8,989 nt of DNA from Bacillota bacterium (lineage in GTDB: Bacteria; Eremiobacterota; SpSt-956; JAKJGF01), in NCBI GenBank assembly GCA_029555925.1, contig JAKPQU010000204.1, positions 1 through 8,989 on the forward strand. Reading direction: 5' to 3'. This document shows, piece by piece, positions 1-5,757 of the stretch (position 1 is the first letter of the stretch; each line of letters opens with the position of its first letter). Both the position numbers and the translations under genes were made by a program. The notes below the pieces were generated by a model. It was not told where the DNA came from. It ran no database searches and was given only the letters and a program-made list of their open reading frames with translations.

Positions 1-3
1 TAA

Positions 4-23
4 TCCCTCCCTCAAGGGAGGGA
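4..23. repeat. Perfect GC-rich hairpin at the window edge
   Basis: Eight-bp arms TCCCTCCC and GGGAGGGA surround the tetraloop TCAA. This is the most stable short stem in the left spacer and lies 90 bases beyond the stop codon of the leftward glycosyltransferase gene. No T-tract follows it on the + strand, and the downstream side on the - strand is cut off by the window edge. It could therefore be a terminator for leftward transcription, but that cannot be decided here. Confidence 0.5.
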
Positions 24-90
24 AATAAGACGTTATTCCATAAGGGTAATATTAATTTATAAAATCTTTTTTCTTAACTTAATGACATTG

Positions 91-120
91 CGCGTCACGG
101 GTGACGCGTCACGGGTCACG
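91..120. repeat. Heptamer-type repeat cluster 1 (GCGTCAC / GTGACGC)
   Basis: A GC-rich island in an A/T spacer made of alternating GCGTCAC and GTGACGC words separated by GG. CGCGTCAC (91-98) and GTGACGCG (101-108) form a perfect 8-bp inverted repeat around GG, and GTGACGCGTCAC (101-112) is itself a palindrome. The cluster runs into the end of the leftward glycosyltransferase gene, whose TGA stop is bases 118-116. It shares the word GTGACGCGT with the larger cluster at 4071-4141, so both belong to one family. Confidence 0.75.
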
Positions 121-1639
121 ATTTTTTTATCCAGATACAGAAATATTCTGTCTGATTTTTACATTCATAATGTTCATAGAAAATTTTTTTAAATTCTTCA
201 TTGAACAGGGGCTTATTATCGTACCAGTTTCTTATCTCAAATGGCTCACTCCCGCGCGGAATGAGCCATATATTTATATAGCCGGATTTTAATTTATTCA
301 GTATTTGTTCCGATATATTCCTGCCGAACAGTGCAGGACCTTCTATCATACAGGGGTTACCTCCGTATATGAGAAGAGGTCTTACATAGGTAAAAGGGTA
401 ATTGTTTATATCACCGTAGCCCATATGAATTGTTTTGCCGGGATAACTGTTCATTATACCGATAAGATCTTTTTGTATGGTTCTTTTGAACCGGTTATTA
501 CCCATATAATTTATAGACGAATAGGGTGTAAAGATATACATTAACATAATGGTTACCACAGAAGCACTTATAATTTTCAGAGAGATTTTTTCTTTTAAAT
601 CATTGAGGAGTAAGGTAAAAAAATAAGCTAAAAGCGGTATGAAAGGAAGAAGGTGATATCTTCCCGCACCTGTGCTTGAACCTATTATTGATGTAAATAA
701 AATGCTTATTAGAAGTGACAGTGAATATTTTTTATTTTTTTTGTATATTATTACAGGTATGAAGAATAGAAATATAAATTCCATATTTTTCAAGAATACC
801 ATTTTACTGAATTCTGTTTTTGTACCATCCTGGAGATACGATATATAATCAAAGAAATCTATATTTGAACATATAAAATAGGGCAGAGCTGCCGTGATTG
901 CCGAGATGGCCAGCGAACAGACAGTCAGTTTTGTTTTAAATGTTTCATGGAATAATATGAGAACGGGAATAAAATACAGGAAACTGTGTATCTTCATATT
1001 TACAGACAGACCGAGAGATATTGAAGTTACAATCAAAGCATATAAAGAATTGCCTTTTACTATAGTGTATATAGCTAAAGATACAAAAAATATAATAAAA
1101 GAATCGCTTCTGTTCCAGAAACTGCAATGGCCGAATATTAAATAGCCTGCCGTAATATAGCCGGAGATTATAAAAGCAGTTCTGTAATTTGAAATTTTTT
1201 TAAGAGTCCTATAATTAAGTAATGTGGAAATCGATGCAACAACTATACCACCTGCTTTGGCCGATATAATTGAAGGCCCCAGGATTTTAAGAAAAAATCC
1301 GTTTATTATATATAATACGGGGCCGTATACTAACGAATAAAGTTCTCCTGAACCGGCACTGTTATAAACAGGTTTTCCCGTCTGAAATAACCAGGACAGG
1401 GAAGCCACTACAGGTTCGACATGATCGCAGAAGTTTTCATATAAAATATATAATATGATGAAGAGAAAATAGTTTATAATAGAAAGAAAAGAAAAAAATA
1501 TTGAAAATTTTATCAGATATTTCAGTAAAACATCAGTGTTTTTATTTTTTATTAGTAACCACCGGATAGCAGTAAAAAGAATATAAAAACACAGAAATAT
1601 TACAATAGGATGTTCTGTTATAATTTTATATAAATACAA
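116..1639 (-). CDS. GT-C (GT39/PMT-like) integral membrane glycosyltransferase
   Basis: A 507-residue polytopic membrane protein. Hydrophobic segments begin at about 11-28 and 45-66 and recur through about residue 400, followed by a soluble C-terminal domain. After the second helix comes a loop with D72-H-V-E75-P, then a G-K-P-V-Y turn (88-92) and Y-G-P-V-L-Y (105-110). This arrangement is typical of GT-C enzymes of the GT39/ArnT/PMT group, where acidic residues in the first periplasmic loop are catalytic. Known members move a sugar from a lipid-phosphate donor to a lipid or protein on the outer face of the membrane; the substrate here is unknown. The start is TTG at 1639-1637, chosen because AGGA lies 8 nt upstream and no ATG lies near the first helix. 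The frame stays open upstream to 1693, so a slightly longer form is possible. The last codon and stop fall in a repeat cluster. Family confidence is moderate to high; substrate unassigned. Confidence 0.85.
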   Translation of the reverse strand: MYLYKIITEHPIVIFLCFYILFTAIRWLLIKNKNTDVLLKYLIKFSIFFSFLSIINYFLFIILYILYENFCDHVEPVVASLSWLFQTGKPVYNSAGSGELYSLVYGPVLYIINGFFLKILGPSIISAKAGGIVVASISTLLNYRTLKKISNYRTAFIISGYITAGYLIFGHCSFWNRSDSFIIFFVSLAIYTIVKGNSLYALIVTSISLGLSVNMKIHSFLYFIPVLILFHETFKTKLTVCSLAISAITAALPYFICSNIDFFDYISYLQDGTKTEFSKMVFLKNMEFIFLFFIPVIIYKKNKKYSLSLLISILFTSIIGSSTGAGRYHLLPFIPLLAYFFTLLLNDLKEKISLKIISASVVTIMLMYIFTPYSSINYMGNNRFKRTIQKDLIGIMNSYPGKTIHMGYGDINNYPFTYVRPLLIYGGNPCMIEGPALFGRNISEQILNKLKSGYINIWLIPRGSEPFEIRNWYDNKPLFNEEFKKIFYEHYECKNQTEYFCIWIKKS

Positions 1640-1647
1640 TTCGTGAA

Positions 1648-1651
1648 TCCT
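1648..1651 (-). promoter_or_regulatory. Ribosome-binding site supporting a TTG start
   Basis: On the minus strand, AGGA is followed by 8 nt and then TTG at 1639-1637. The spacing is normal, and no ATG or GTG with a comparable site occurs before the first membrane helix. This is the main reason for calling a TTG start for the glycosyltransferase. Confidence 0.6.
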
Positions 1652-1718
1652 GTCCTGGTTTTCAGTGAGTAATGATTGAAATTCTTCTATTTAATTTTTA
1701 ATTCTATATAAAAAACTA

Positions 1719-1788
1719 ATTTTTCTTCTCCAGAGCCCACCAGGCAGAAGCTTTTTATGGATACTCTTTTACCTGTTACGGTACTTAG
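1719..1788 (-). repeat. Conserved two-hairpin intergenic element, copy 1
   Basis: Read on the minus strand, this 70-base element begins 10 nt after the stop codon of the metallophosphoesterase gene and ends 79 nt before the glycosyltransferase start. It aligns with 8850-8920 at about 56 of 71 positions with one gap (hand count). Hairpin 1 is TACC, a 6-nt loop GTAACA, then GGTA (+ strand 1783-1770). Hairpin 2 has an outer stem CTTCT/AGAAG (1750-1746 with 1729-1725) and an inner stem GCCT/GGGC (1745-1742 with 1738-1735) with loop GGT. The end GAAGAAAAAT is identical in both copies. There is no adjacent U-tract, so a plain intrinsic terminator is unlikely. It could be a 3'-UTR element of the upstream gene, a leader element of the downstream gene, or a dispersed repeat. 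I do not recognise it as a known riboswitch class. Confidence 0.7.
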
Positions 1789-1798
1789 TACTCACCAC

Positions 1799-2788
1799 TT
1801 ACAGCTGTTTCAGTTCCGGTTCTTTATTTTCGTCTATTAAAATATAGGAAGCAAGAGAAATATCTCCATGCCATGCTCCTGTATTATAAATTTTTATATC
1901 CCTTGATTTTATATTCAGAGTATTTCCTTCACTTTTTTTATGGGTATGGCCGAATATAAAACTCATAGGTGTATAAAGGGTATCTCTGTACCATCCTATG
2001 GAATCTTCCAGGTAGCGGGAAATTTCGGATGTTAAAGAATCTGTTTTCATTCCTCTCAGCCTTGTAATGACGGTGTTACCCTTTATCTGAAATTTCTCCA
2101 GGTAATTTTCTATAAGGCTCTTCATTCCGACAAATTCTTTATATCCTTTATTGACCAGTGTTCCCAGTCTTTCTGCCTGTCCCATGTGATACCATATACC
2201 TTCAATCCAGGATGCGTTGAATGCTTCAAGTTCCTGAAGTGATTCCGGCCTGATAACAGTATTTGCAGGCGTAAAAATCCTGTCGAGAAGATGGCCATGA
2301 TGGAAAAAATATAATGTTCCTCCTATATCCCTGAAGAGATTAGGATAGGTGACAATAAGTTTTTTCCTGCTTCCTTTCATAAAGCCTGTGAGGAAGGTAT
2401 TGTCTTCATAGATGAGATTAACTCTTTGAAGGCTTTTTTCCGGTATGTCGCCATGTTTTATTTTTTTTATTATCTGCTCTTCTTCTATGATTGAAGTCCA
2501 TATGTGATGGTCATGATTGCCGGGGACAAACACTATGTTGTGGAGGTGTTCAATCTCTTTCATTTCTTTAAAGAATTCCCCTGCTTTTTCATATACTTTT
2601 TCCTGGGAAGCAAGAGACAGATCAAAGAGATCGCCCAGAATTATCAGTTCGTCAACAGTTCCTTTCCTGGCCTCTGACGATATTTTGCTTTTAAATTCAT
2701 GGAGTATGCTTTTATCATTGAAGAGACACTCCTCTTCACCAAGGTGGACATCTGATATAACTATTATTTTATTGACTTTTTTTATCAT
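1799..2788 (-). CDS. Calcineurin-like metallophosphoesterase
   Basis: A 329-residue soluble protein with the ordered motifs of the calcineurin-like phosphoesterase fold: S-D13-V-H15-L-G, G-D53-L-F-D, G-N91-H92-D-H, H163-H-G-H166 and a C-terminal G-H281-T-H283. These are the ligands of a two-metal centre in this superfamily, so the enzyme should be active on a phosphoester or pyrophosphate. Motif spacing and length are compatible with the LpxH-like/YbbF-like branch. A helix-rich stretch at about 170-270, containing W-I-E-G-I-W-Y-H-M-G, separates the last two metal motifs and may set substrate choice. No signal peptide or membrane segment is seen. The start is ATG at 2788 with GGAGG 7 nt upstream. 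The gene lies 17 nt after the propeller gene on the same strand, so the two are probably cotranscribed. The substrate cannot be told from sequence, and LpxH function is only one option. Confidence 0.92.
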   Translation of the reverse strand: MIKKVNKIIVISDVHLGEEECLFNDKSILHEFKSKISSEARKGTVDELIILGDLFDLSLASQEKVYEKAGEFFKEMKEIEHLHNIVFVPGNHDHHIWTSIIEEEQIIKKIKHGDIPEKSLQRVNLIYEDNTFLTGFMKGSRKKLIVTYPNLFRDIGGTLYFFHHGHLLDRIFTPANTVIRPESLQELEAFNASWIEGIWYHMGQAERLGTLVNKGYKEFVGMKSLIENYLEKFQIKGNTVITRLRGMKTDSLTSEISRYLEDSIGWYRDTLYTPMSFIFGHTHKKSEGNTLNIKSRDIKIYNTGAWHGDISLASYILIDENKEPELKQL

Positions 2789-2806
2789 AATGGTACCTCC
2801 CTTTCA

Positions 2807-3997
2807 CTATTTTTCATATTTTTCCAGAAAATATTTGTATGTATGATATTCTTCCTTTGCTATTTCAATAGCTTTTTTATCTGCATCTATAGATTTTAAA
2901 TTTTCCACCCTGTCTTTTGCCTGTTTTGTCAGTTCTTTAAGAGCCTTATGTACATTAATTACTCTTATTTCTGCCTGTCTGTTATAGAAAGGATCTCCTT
3001 CCGGTATGGCATCTCCTTTTTTTACAAAATATATTTTCTTTCCGTCAGGAGACCAGCATGGAGACTGGGCAGCTTTACCATAGAAGGTTAGCTGACAGCG
3101 TCTGTCACCTTCAGGTGTAGAGAGCCAGATGTTTTTATCCCCTGTTTCATCGGAATGAAAAGCAATGAGATCTATATTTTTATTATAAAAAGGATGTTTC
3201 TCATCTGCTTTTGGAGTATTGGTGAGATTAACTTCTTCCCCTGTTTTCGGATCCAGTGTTACTATATCTGATATGTCTTTATTATTTTTATCTTCTTTAT
3301 GAGCCATTATCAGTCCGTTTATTGTAGAAGGATGTTTGTAAGCAACAGAGCCGTCAGAATGAGTAATGAAATGGTAAGAGCCATCGGAAGGATTCCCTAT
3401 AAAAATATCGGAAAATTTTTCCGATGTTTTAAATTTTTCTCCGGGTTCACCGCCATAACCTGTAATATATCCGTTCTCTGTTTCTACAGGGTGTTTTAAA
3501 TTCATATTTTGATTGTGAAGTAACAGTTTTTGTTTGCCTTTTTCCACATCATAACTGGCTATGCCGAAGGTGCCTTTCTCGTTGCTCCTGTAATATATAG
3601 TTTTTCCGTCATGAGACCAGGTGCCCTGTTCGTCTGTTTTACCTTTATATTTTTTCAGGAAATCTCCTATATTCTCCGGAGAGAGACGTTCTTTTGTAAA
3701 AAGGGATCTTATATTACTGCCGTCAGAATCCATTTCAAGCATCTGAGATGTGGTGTAATCACCTACAACATTGAATATGATTTTTTCTCCGTCAGGTGAA
3801 ACCTGAGGGAATTCTGTGTAGCCAAAACCGGAACAGAGAGTTTTTATGGCATTTTTTGGCGTTTCAAGAGGAACGAAACTGTTTATCTGAAGCCTGTCAT
3901 CAATTTGAACTGAATGTTCAGATGTTGTTTCTGCTTTTTTTTCAGCCTTTTTTATGTTTGCAGGAGGAGTAAAATTTTTTATGCCCTGGATAATCAT
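2807..3997 (-). CDS. PD40/TolB-like beta-propeller protein without signal peptide
   Basis: A 396-residue protein with recurring PD40-type blades: F-P-Q-V-S-P-D-G-E-K-I-I-F (63-75), G-T-W-S-H-D-G-K-T-I-Y-Y (125-136), a degenerate blade near 268-300, and S-P-C-W-S-P-D-G-K-K-I-Y-F (312-324). The S-P-D-G-K turn followed by a hydrophobic strand is the hallmark of TolB-like and DPP-IV-like propellers, which mostly bind proteins or ligands. No alpha/beta-hydrolase domain follows; instead a charged helical tail occupies about 350-396, so this is a propeller without an attached peptidase. TolB itself is exported, but no signal peptide is visible: the protein starts M-I-I-Q-G-I-K-N-F, then a Lys/Glu-rich linker and I-N-S-F-V-P (38-43). 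That N-terminus resembles the one at 4786. The start is ATG with AAGGTG 7 nt upstream, and a TATAAT-containing leader lies at 4032-4037. It is probably cotranscribed with the phosphoesterase. Molecular role unknown. Confidence 0.88.
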   Translation of the reverse strand: MIIQGIKNFTPPANIKKAEKKAETTSEHSVQIDDRLQINSFVPLETPKNAIKTLCSGFGYTEFPQVSPDGEKIIFNVVGDYTTSQMLEMDSDGSNIRSLFTKERLSPENIGDFLKKYKGKTDEQGTWSHDGKTIYYRSNEKGTFGIASYDVEKGKQKLLLHNQNMNLKHPVETENGYITGYGGEPGEKFKTSEKFSDIFIGNPSDGSYHFITHSDGSVAYKHPSTINGLIMAHKEDKNNKDISDIVTLDPKTGEEVNLTNTPKADEKHPFYNKNIDLIAFHSDETGDKNIWLSTPEGDRRCQLTFYGKAAQSPCWSPDGKKIYFVKKGDAIPEGDPFYNRQAEIRVINVHKALKELTKQAKDRVENLKSIDADKKAIEIAKEEYHTYKYFLEKYEK

Positions 3998-4031
3998 TAT
4001 AAAACACCTTCTTTAAATATTTTATCTGTTA

Positions 4032-4037
4032 ATTATA
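4032..4037 (-). promoter_or_regulatory. Probable -10 element for the propeller/phosphoesterase operon
   Basis: On the minus strand CACTATAAT is followed by AGATAAA and ATATTTAA before the AAGGTG ribosome-binding site. TATAAT ends 34 nt before the ATG at 3997. No convincing TTGACA-like -35 box sits 16-18 nt upstream; the 17-nt position reads TTCTAA. The same core and downstream words recur before the small membrane protein gene at 4668-4673, which raises confidence that this is a real promoter. Confidence 0.5.
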
Positions 4038-4070
4038 GTGTATTTCATAACTTATTAGAATTTAAGTCGT

Positions 4071-4141
4071 CGTGACGCGTAATGCGTGACGCGTGACTGG
4101 TTTAATCCCTGCGCATCACGCATTATGCGTCACGCATTACG
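4071..4141. repeat. Heptamer repeat cluster 2 with long inverted arms
   Basis: A GC-rich island in an A/T spacer. The left half is a tandem run of GCGTRAY heptamers (GCGTAAT, GCGTGAC, GCGTGAC, with a partial unit in front) at 4071-4097. The right half carries the same family in the opposite sense (ATCACGC, ATTATGC, GTCACGC, ATTACG) at 4112-4141. CGTAATGCGTGACGC (4078-4092) is perfectly inverted at 4127-4141, giving a 15-bp stem with a 34-nt loop. It lies between the membrane protein gene and the promoter of the propeller gene, both leftward. It could block read-through, bind a protein, or be a dispersed repeat. Cluster 1 at 91-120 belongs to the same family. Confidence 0.85.
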
Positions 4142-4157
4142 AGGTCATTATTTATGG

Positions 4158-4177
4158 ATAGTTATGAAACTAACTAT
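4158..4177. repeat. Short A/T-rich inverted repeat
   Basis: ATAGTTA (4158-4164) and TAACTAT (4171-4177) form perfect 7-bp arms around a 6-nt loop, between heptamer cluster 2 and the end of the small membrane protein gene. There is no T-tract on either side, so a terminator role is weakly supported. An operator site or chance in A/T-rich DNA are alternatives. Confidence 0.3.
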
Positions 4178-4227
4178 AATTATATCTCTATGTTTATCTG
4201 ATAACAATAAAAACATGTTACCAGAAT

Positions 4228-4267
4228 GTTAAATTTTTAATGTAAAAGCTAAATTTTTAGTGAAAAA
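4228..4267. repeat. Adjacent 20-bp tandem duplication across a stop codon
   Basis: Two adjacent 20-base units, 4228-4247 and 4248-4267, share the pattern G(T/C)TAAATTTTTA(A/G)TG(T/A)AAAA and match at 17 of 20 positions. The second unit carries the TAA stop (4259-4257) and last residues of the leftward membrane protein gene, so the duplication lies at the gene end. It looks like a slippage or duplication event in low-complexity DNA. Confidence 0.6.
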
Positions 4268-4622
4268 AATAATCTTTTAAATAGAGATATGTGAAAAGAT
4301 ACATACCGATAAGAAGAAAGGCTCTTATCAGAATGACAGCACATCCTCCTTCTGCTTCGGGAGATGACTGTGATATAAATTTGCTGCCCATTGTCATGCC
4401 TTCCAGAAAATCACGGAAAAATGGTATAAAGCTGATGCCATATACGGCCAATAGAATAAACCAGGTAATTATCATGGTAGAGGCAGGTCTGTCTTCTACC
4501 ATAACCCCTTTGCTGTTCATTGTTTTTTCCATTACCCATACAGATCGTGATGTGACAAGAATAATAAGCGACATAATAAAAGCAGGTAAAGGCCAGAACC
4601 ATGGTTTTAGCAGATATTTCAT
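4257..4622 (-). CDS. Small three-helix membrane protein of unknown function
   Basis: A 121-residue hydrophobic protein with three predicted membrane segments, at about 9-25 (aromatic/proline-rich W-F-W-P-L-P start), 49-68 and 93-115. A short charged loop (about 26-47, with E-D-R) and a longer polar loop (69-92, containing S-S-P-E-A-E-G-G) connect them. I recognise no family. The minus strand is chosen over an overlapping + strand frame because it has sensible membrane topology, AGGA 8 nt before the ATG at 4622, and a TATAAT box at 4668-4673. The gene is divergent from the one at 4786 and is separated from the leftward propeller gene by the heptamer cluster, so it may be its own transcription unit. 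Its last codon and stop lie in a tandem 20-bp duplication. The reading frame is well supported; the function is unknown. Confidence 0.78.
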   Translation of the reverse strand: MKYLLKPWFWPLPAFIMSLIILVTSRSVWVMEKTMNSKGVMVEDRPASTMIITWFILLAVYGISFIPFFRDFLEGMTMGSKFISQSSPEAEGGCAVILIRAFLLIGMYLFTYLYLKDYFFH

Positions 4623-4667
4623 AGACTCAATCCTTTCGTTAAATATTTTATTATTTATTTATCTTTT

Positions 4668-4673
4668 ATTATA
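4668..4673 (-). promoter_or_regulatory. Probable -10 element for the small membrane protein gene
   Basis: On the minus strand CACTATAAT is followed by AGATAAA, an A/T run and ATATTTAA, then the AGGA ribosome-binding site and the ATG at 4622. TATAAT ends 45 nt before the ATG. The 17-nt upstream position reads AGAAAA, so no standard -35 box is seen. The close match to the leader at 4032-4037 supports a shared promoter type. Confidence 0.5.
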
Positions 4674-4771
4674 GTGAAATCCTTCTTTTGTTTTCTGTAT
4701 GTTACTGACATTTTACTACTATGTTTTATTTCTCTGTGTTAAAAATAAAAGTGGAAACCAGATTAAAAACA

Positions 4772-4780
4772 GGAAGGTGA
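4772..4780 (+). promoter_or_regulatory. Ribosome-binding site that sets the start at 4786
   Basis: GGAAGGTGA ends 5 nt before the ATG at 4786. The frame is open further upstream from an ATG at 4699, but that ATG has no comparable site and would add a hydrophobic stretch encoded by promoter-like A/T sequence. The propeller gene uses a nearly identical GAAGGTG plus ATGATTATC context, which favours 4786. Confidence 0.75.
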
Positions 4781-4785
4781 CTGAT

Positions 4786-5457
4786 ATGATTATCAAAAAT
4801 TTTGAAGGCTCCCTGAGTCCACAGGCTGTTCTTCGTAATTCAAATTCAGGTTATTTTAATCAGGGTGATTTTCATGATAATACTGAAAATCCCGATAGTT
4901 TTATATATACCGGTTATTATAAGGATAAAGAAAACTTAAAACCTTTCTGTAACAGAGAAGAGAAAGGACATGTTACGGAATTACTTCATGATTTAGACCC
5001 TGAAGAAAAAGCTCCTGTTATGGAACCAGTAGATAAGGAAAACCTGACGGAAAAAGAGGTTAAATCTCCTGCTGAGGAACAATTAATAAGGAACGAAACG
5101 TTTTCTTTGATACCTTATTCTATAACAGATCTGAGTGAAGAAGGCAAGAAATCTCTGATTGAATATATAAAAGCAAATAATCTTTCTAAAAATGATGTGA
5201 AAGCTATATTAAAAAAAGATGAAGACTGGCGTGATATAGAGGAAATGGTGTGTGAATATTTTGCTAAAGAAAGAGAAGAAGCACAGAAGTTCTGTCTGAA
5301 TATGTGGATAGAAAGAGAAAAATCCGCACAGAACAGATTAAAGTCTATTAAAGCTTTTTATGACTATATGAATAAAGCCTGTGCTGAAATATGGGCCAAC
5401 AGGGTAAAGACAAATCAGGATATAAACGACATGATTTATAAGACGTTTTACGGCTAG
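4786..5457 (+). CDS. Unrecognised acidic, helix-rich protein
   Basis: A 223-residue protein with no family I recognise. Residues 1-36 are polar and Asn/Ser/Gln-rich, starting M-I-I-K-N-F-E-G-S-L-S-P; next comes P-D-S-F-I-Y-T-G (36-43). An acidic, Pro/Glu/Lys-rich, probably disordered stretch follows to about 105. The remainder (about 115-220) is charged and looks mainly alpha-helical, ending in amphipathic helices with W174 and W202. There is no signal peptide or membrane segment, so it is probably cytoplasmic or exported by a non-Sec route. The first codons and the (D/N)SF motif resemble those of the propeller protein encoded at 3997-2807, suggesting a shared N-terminal module. The gene is divergent from the small membrane protein gene and is followed by a long gene-free spacer, so it is probably monocistronic. 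Start set by GGAAGGTGA. Confidence 0.8.
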   Translation: MIIKNFEGSLSPQAVLRNSNSGYFNQGDFHDNTENPDSFIYTGYYKDKENLKPFCNREEKGHVTELLHDLDPEEKAPVMEPVDKENLTEKEVKSPAEEQLIRNETFSLIPYSITDLSEEGKKSLIEYIKANNLSKNDVKAILKKDEDWRDIEEMVCEYFAKEREEAQKFCLNMWIEREKSAQNRLKSIKAFYDYMNKACAEIWANRVKTNQDINDMIYKTFYG

Positions 5458-5477
5458 TTGTTATGCATAGTTTTTTG

Positions 5478-5491
5478 TTGTTACGAATTTT
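5478..5491 (+). repeat. 14-bp direct repeat, copy 1
   Basis: TTGTTACGAATTTT occurs here, 20 bases after the stop codon of the gene ending at 5457, and exactly again at 5608-5621. The word contains the only CG in its neighbourhood, so it is less likely to be chance than the surrounding A/T runs. A regulator-binding site is possible. Confidence 0.55.
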
Positions 5492-5607
5492 CTTGCAAAA
5501 TTTTATATTTGAAAACATAAAAAGTAATGCTTGTAAGGAAAATTTCTTATATATTATATATAAAAATTGATGTTTTTTATGTATCGTTGTAAATATATTG
5601 TTATATA

Positions 5608-5621
5608 TTGTTACGAATTTT
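5608..5621 (+). repeat. 14-bp direct repeat, copy 2
   Basis: Second exact copy of TTGTTACGAATTTT, in the same orientation, 136 bases before the DUF362 start. If these are operator sites they would more likely act on the rightward DUF362 gene. This is inference only. Confidence 0.55.
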
Positions 5622-5624
5622 GTA

Positions 5625-5648
5625 TGTTTTTTACCTAAATAAAAAACA
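5625..5648. repeat. A/T-only inverted repeat
   Basis: TGTTTTTTA (5625-5633) and TAAAAAACA (5640-5648) are perfect 9-bp arms around the loop CCTAAA. On either strand an A-tract/T-tract stem of this kind could act as a weak bidirectional terminator between the gene ending at 5457 and the DUF362 gene. The stem is weak, and A/T-rich background could produce it by chance. Confidence 0.35.
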
Positions 5649-5757
5649 AAAACATTACAAAAATTTAATTAACATACAGGAAGGATAAAAACTTATAAAA
5701 TAGAAAAATATATCAACTATTAAGAAAGGTATCCGATAACCTTAAAAAGTTATTAAC

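Larger units (their letters stand above)
5458..5757. other. Gene-free A/T-rich spacer before the DUF362 gene
   Basis: No coding frame with a ribosome-binding site is visible. The spacer holds two exact copies of TTGTTACGAATTTT 130 bp apart, an A/T-only inverted repeat at 5625-5648, and a weak AATTTT/AAAATT pair at 5486-5502. A possible promoter for the rightward genes is TTAACA (5669-5674) with TATAAA (5694-5699), but the 19-nt spacing makes it weak. AGGAAGG at 5678-5684 looks like a Shine-Dalgarno site, but no ATG, GTG or TTG follows within 12 nt. Confidence 0.6.

Noticed and set aside
894..1145. Plus-strand reading frame inside the glycosyltransferase gene
   Set aside because: It is antisense to a well-supported polytopic membrane protein and shows no motif or ribosome-binding site.
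1799..2788. Naming the phosphoesterase lpxH
   Set aside because: All metal motifs are present, but the length, the long helical insertion and the lack of neighbouring lipid A genes do not support a specific assignment.
2517..2846. Plus-strand reading frame inside the phosphoesterase gene
   Set aside because: It is the antisense shadow of the conserved metallophosphoesterase motifs; no independent support.
4071..4141. CRISPR array
   Set aside because: The units are heptamers without spacers of constant length, the two halves are in opposite orientation, and no cas gene is present.
4291..4674. Plus-strand reading frame of 127 codons overlapping the small membrane protein
   Set aside because: It has no ribosome-binding site, its composition is not protein-like, and the minus-strand frame has membrane topology, AGGA spacing and a -10 box.
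4699..4785. Longer start for the 4786-5457 gene, giving a hydrophobic leader
   Set aside because: The ATG at 4699 lacks a Shine-Dalgarno site, whereas 4786 has GGAAGGTGA at ideal distance and matches the propeller gene's start context. The extra residues would be encoded by spacer-like sequence.
5669..5699. TTAACA and TATAAA as a promoter for the DUF362 gene
   Set aside because: The 19-nt spacing and the A/T-rich background make the match too weak to list as a separate feature; it is only mentioned in the spacer entry.
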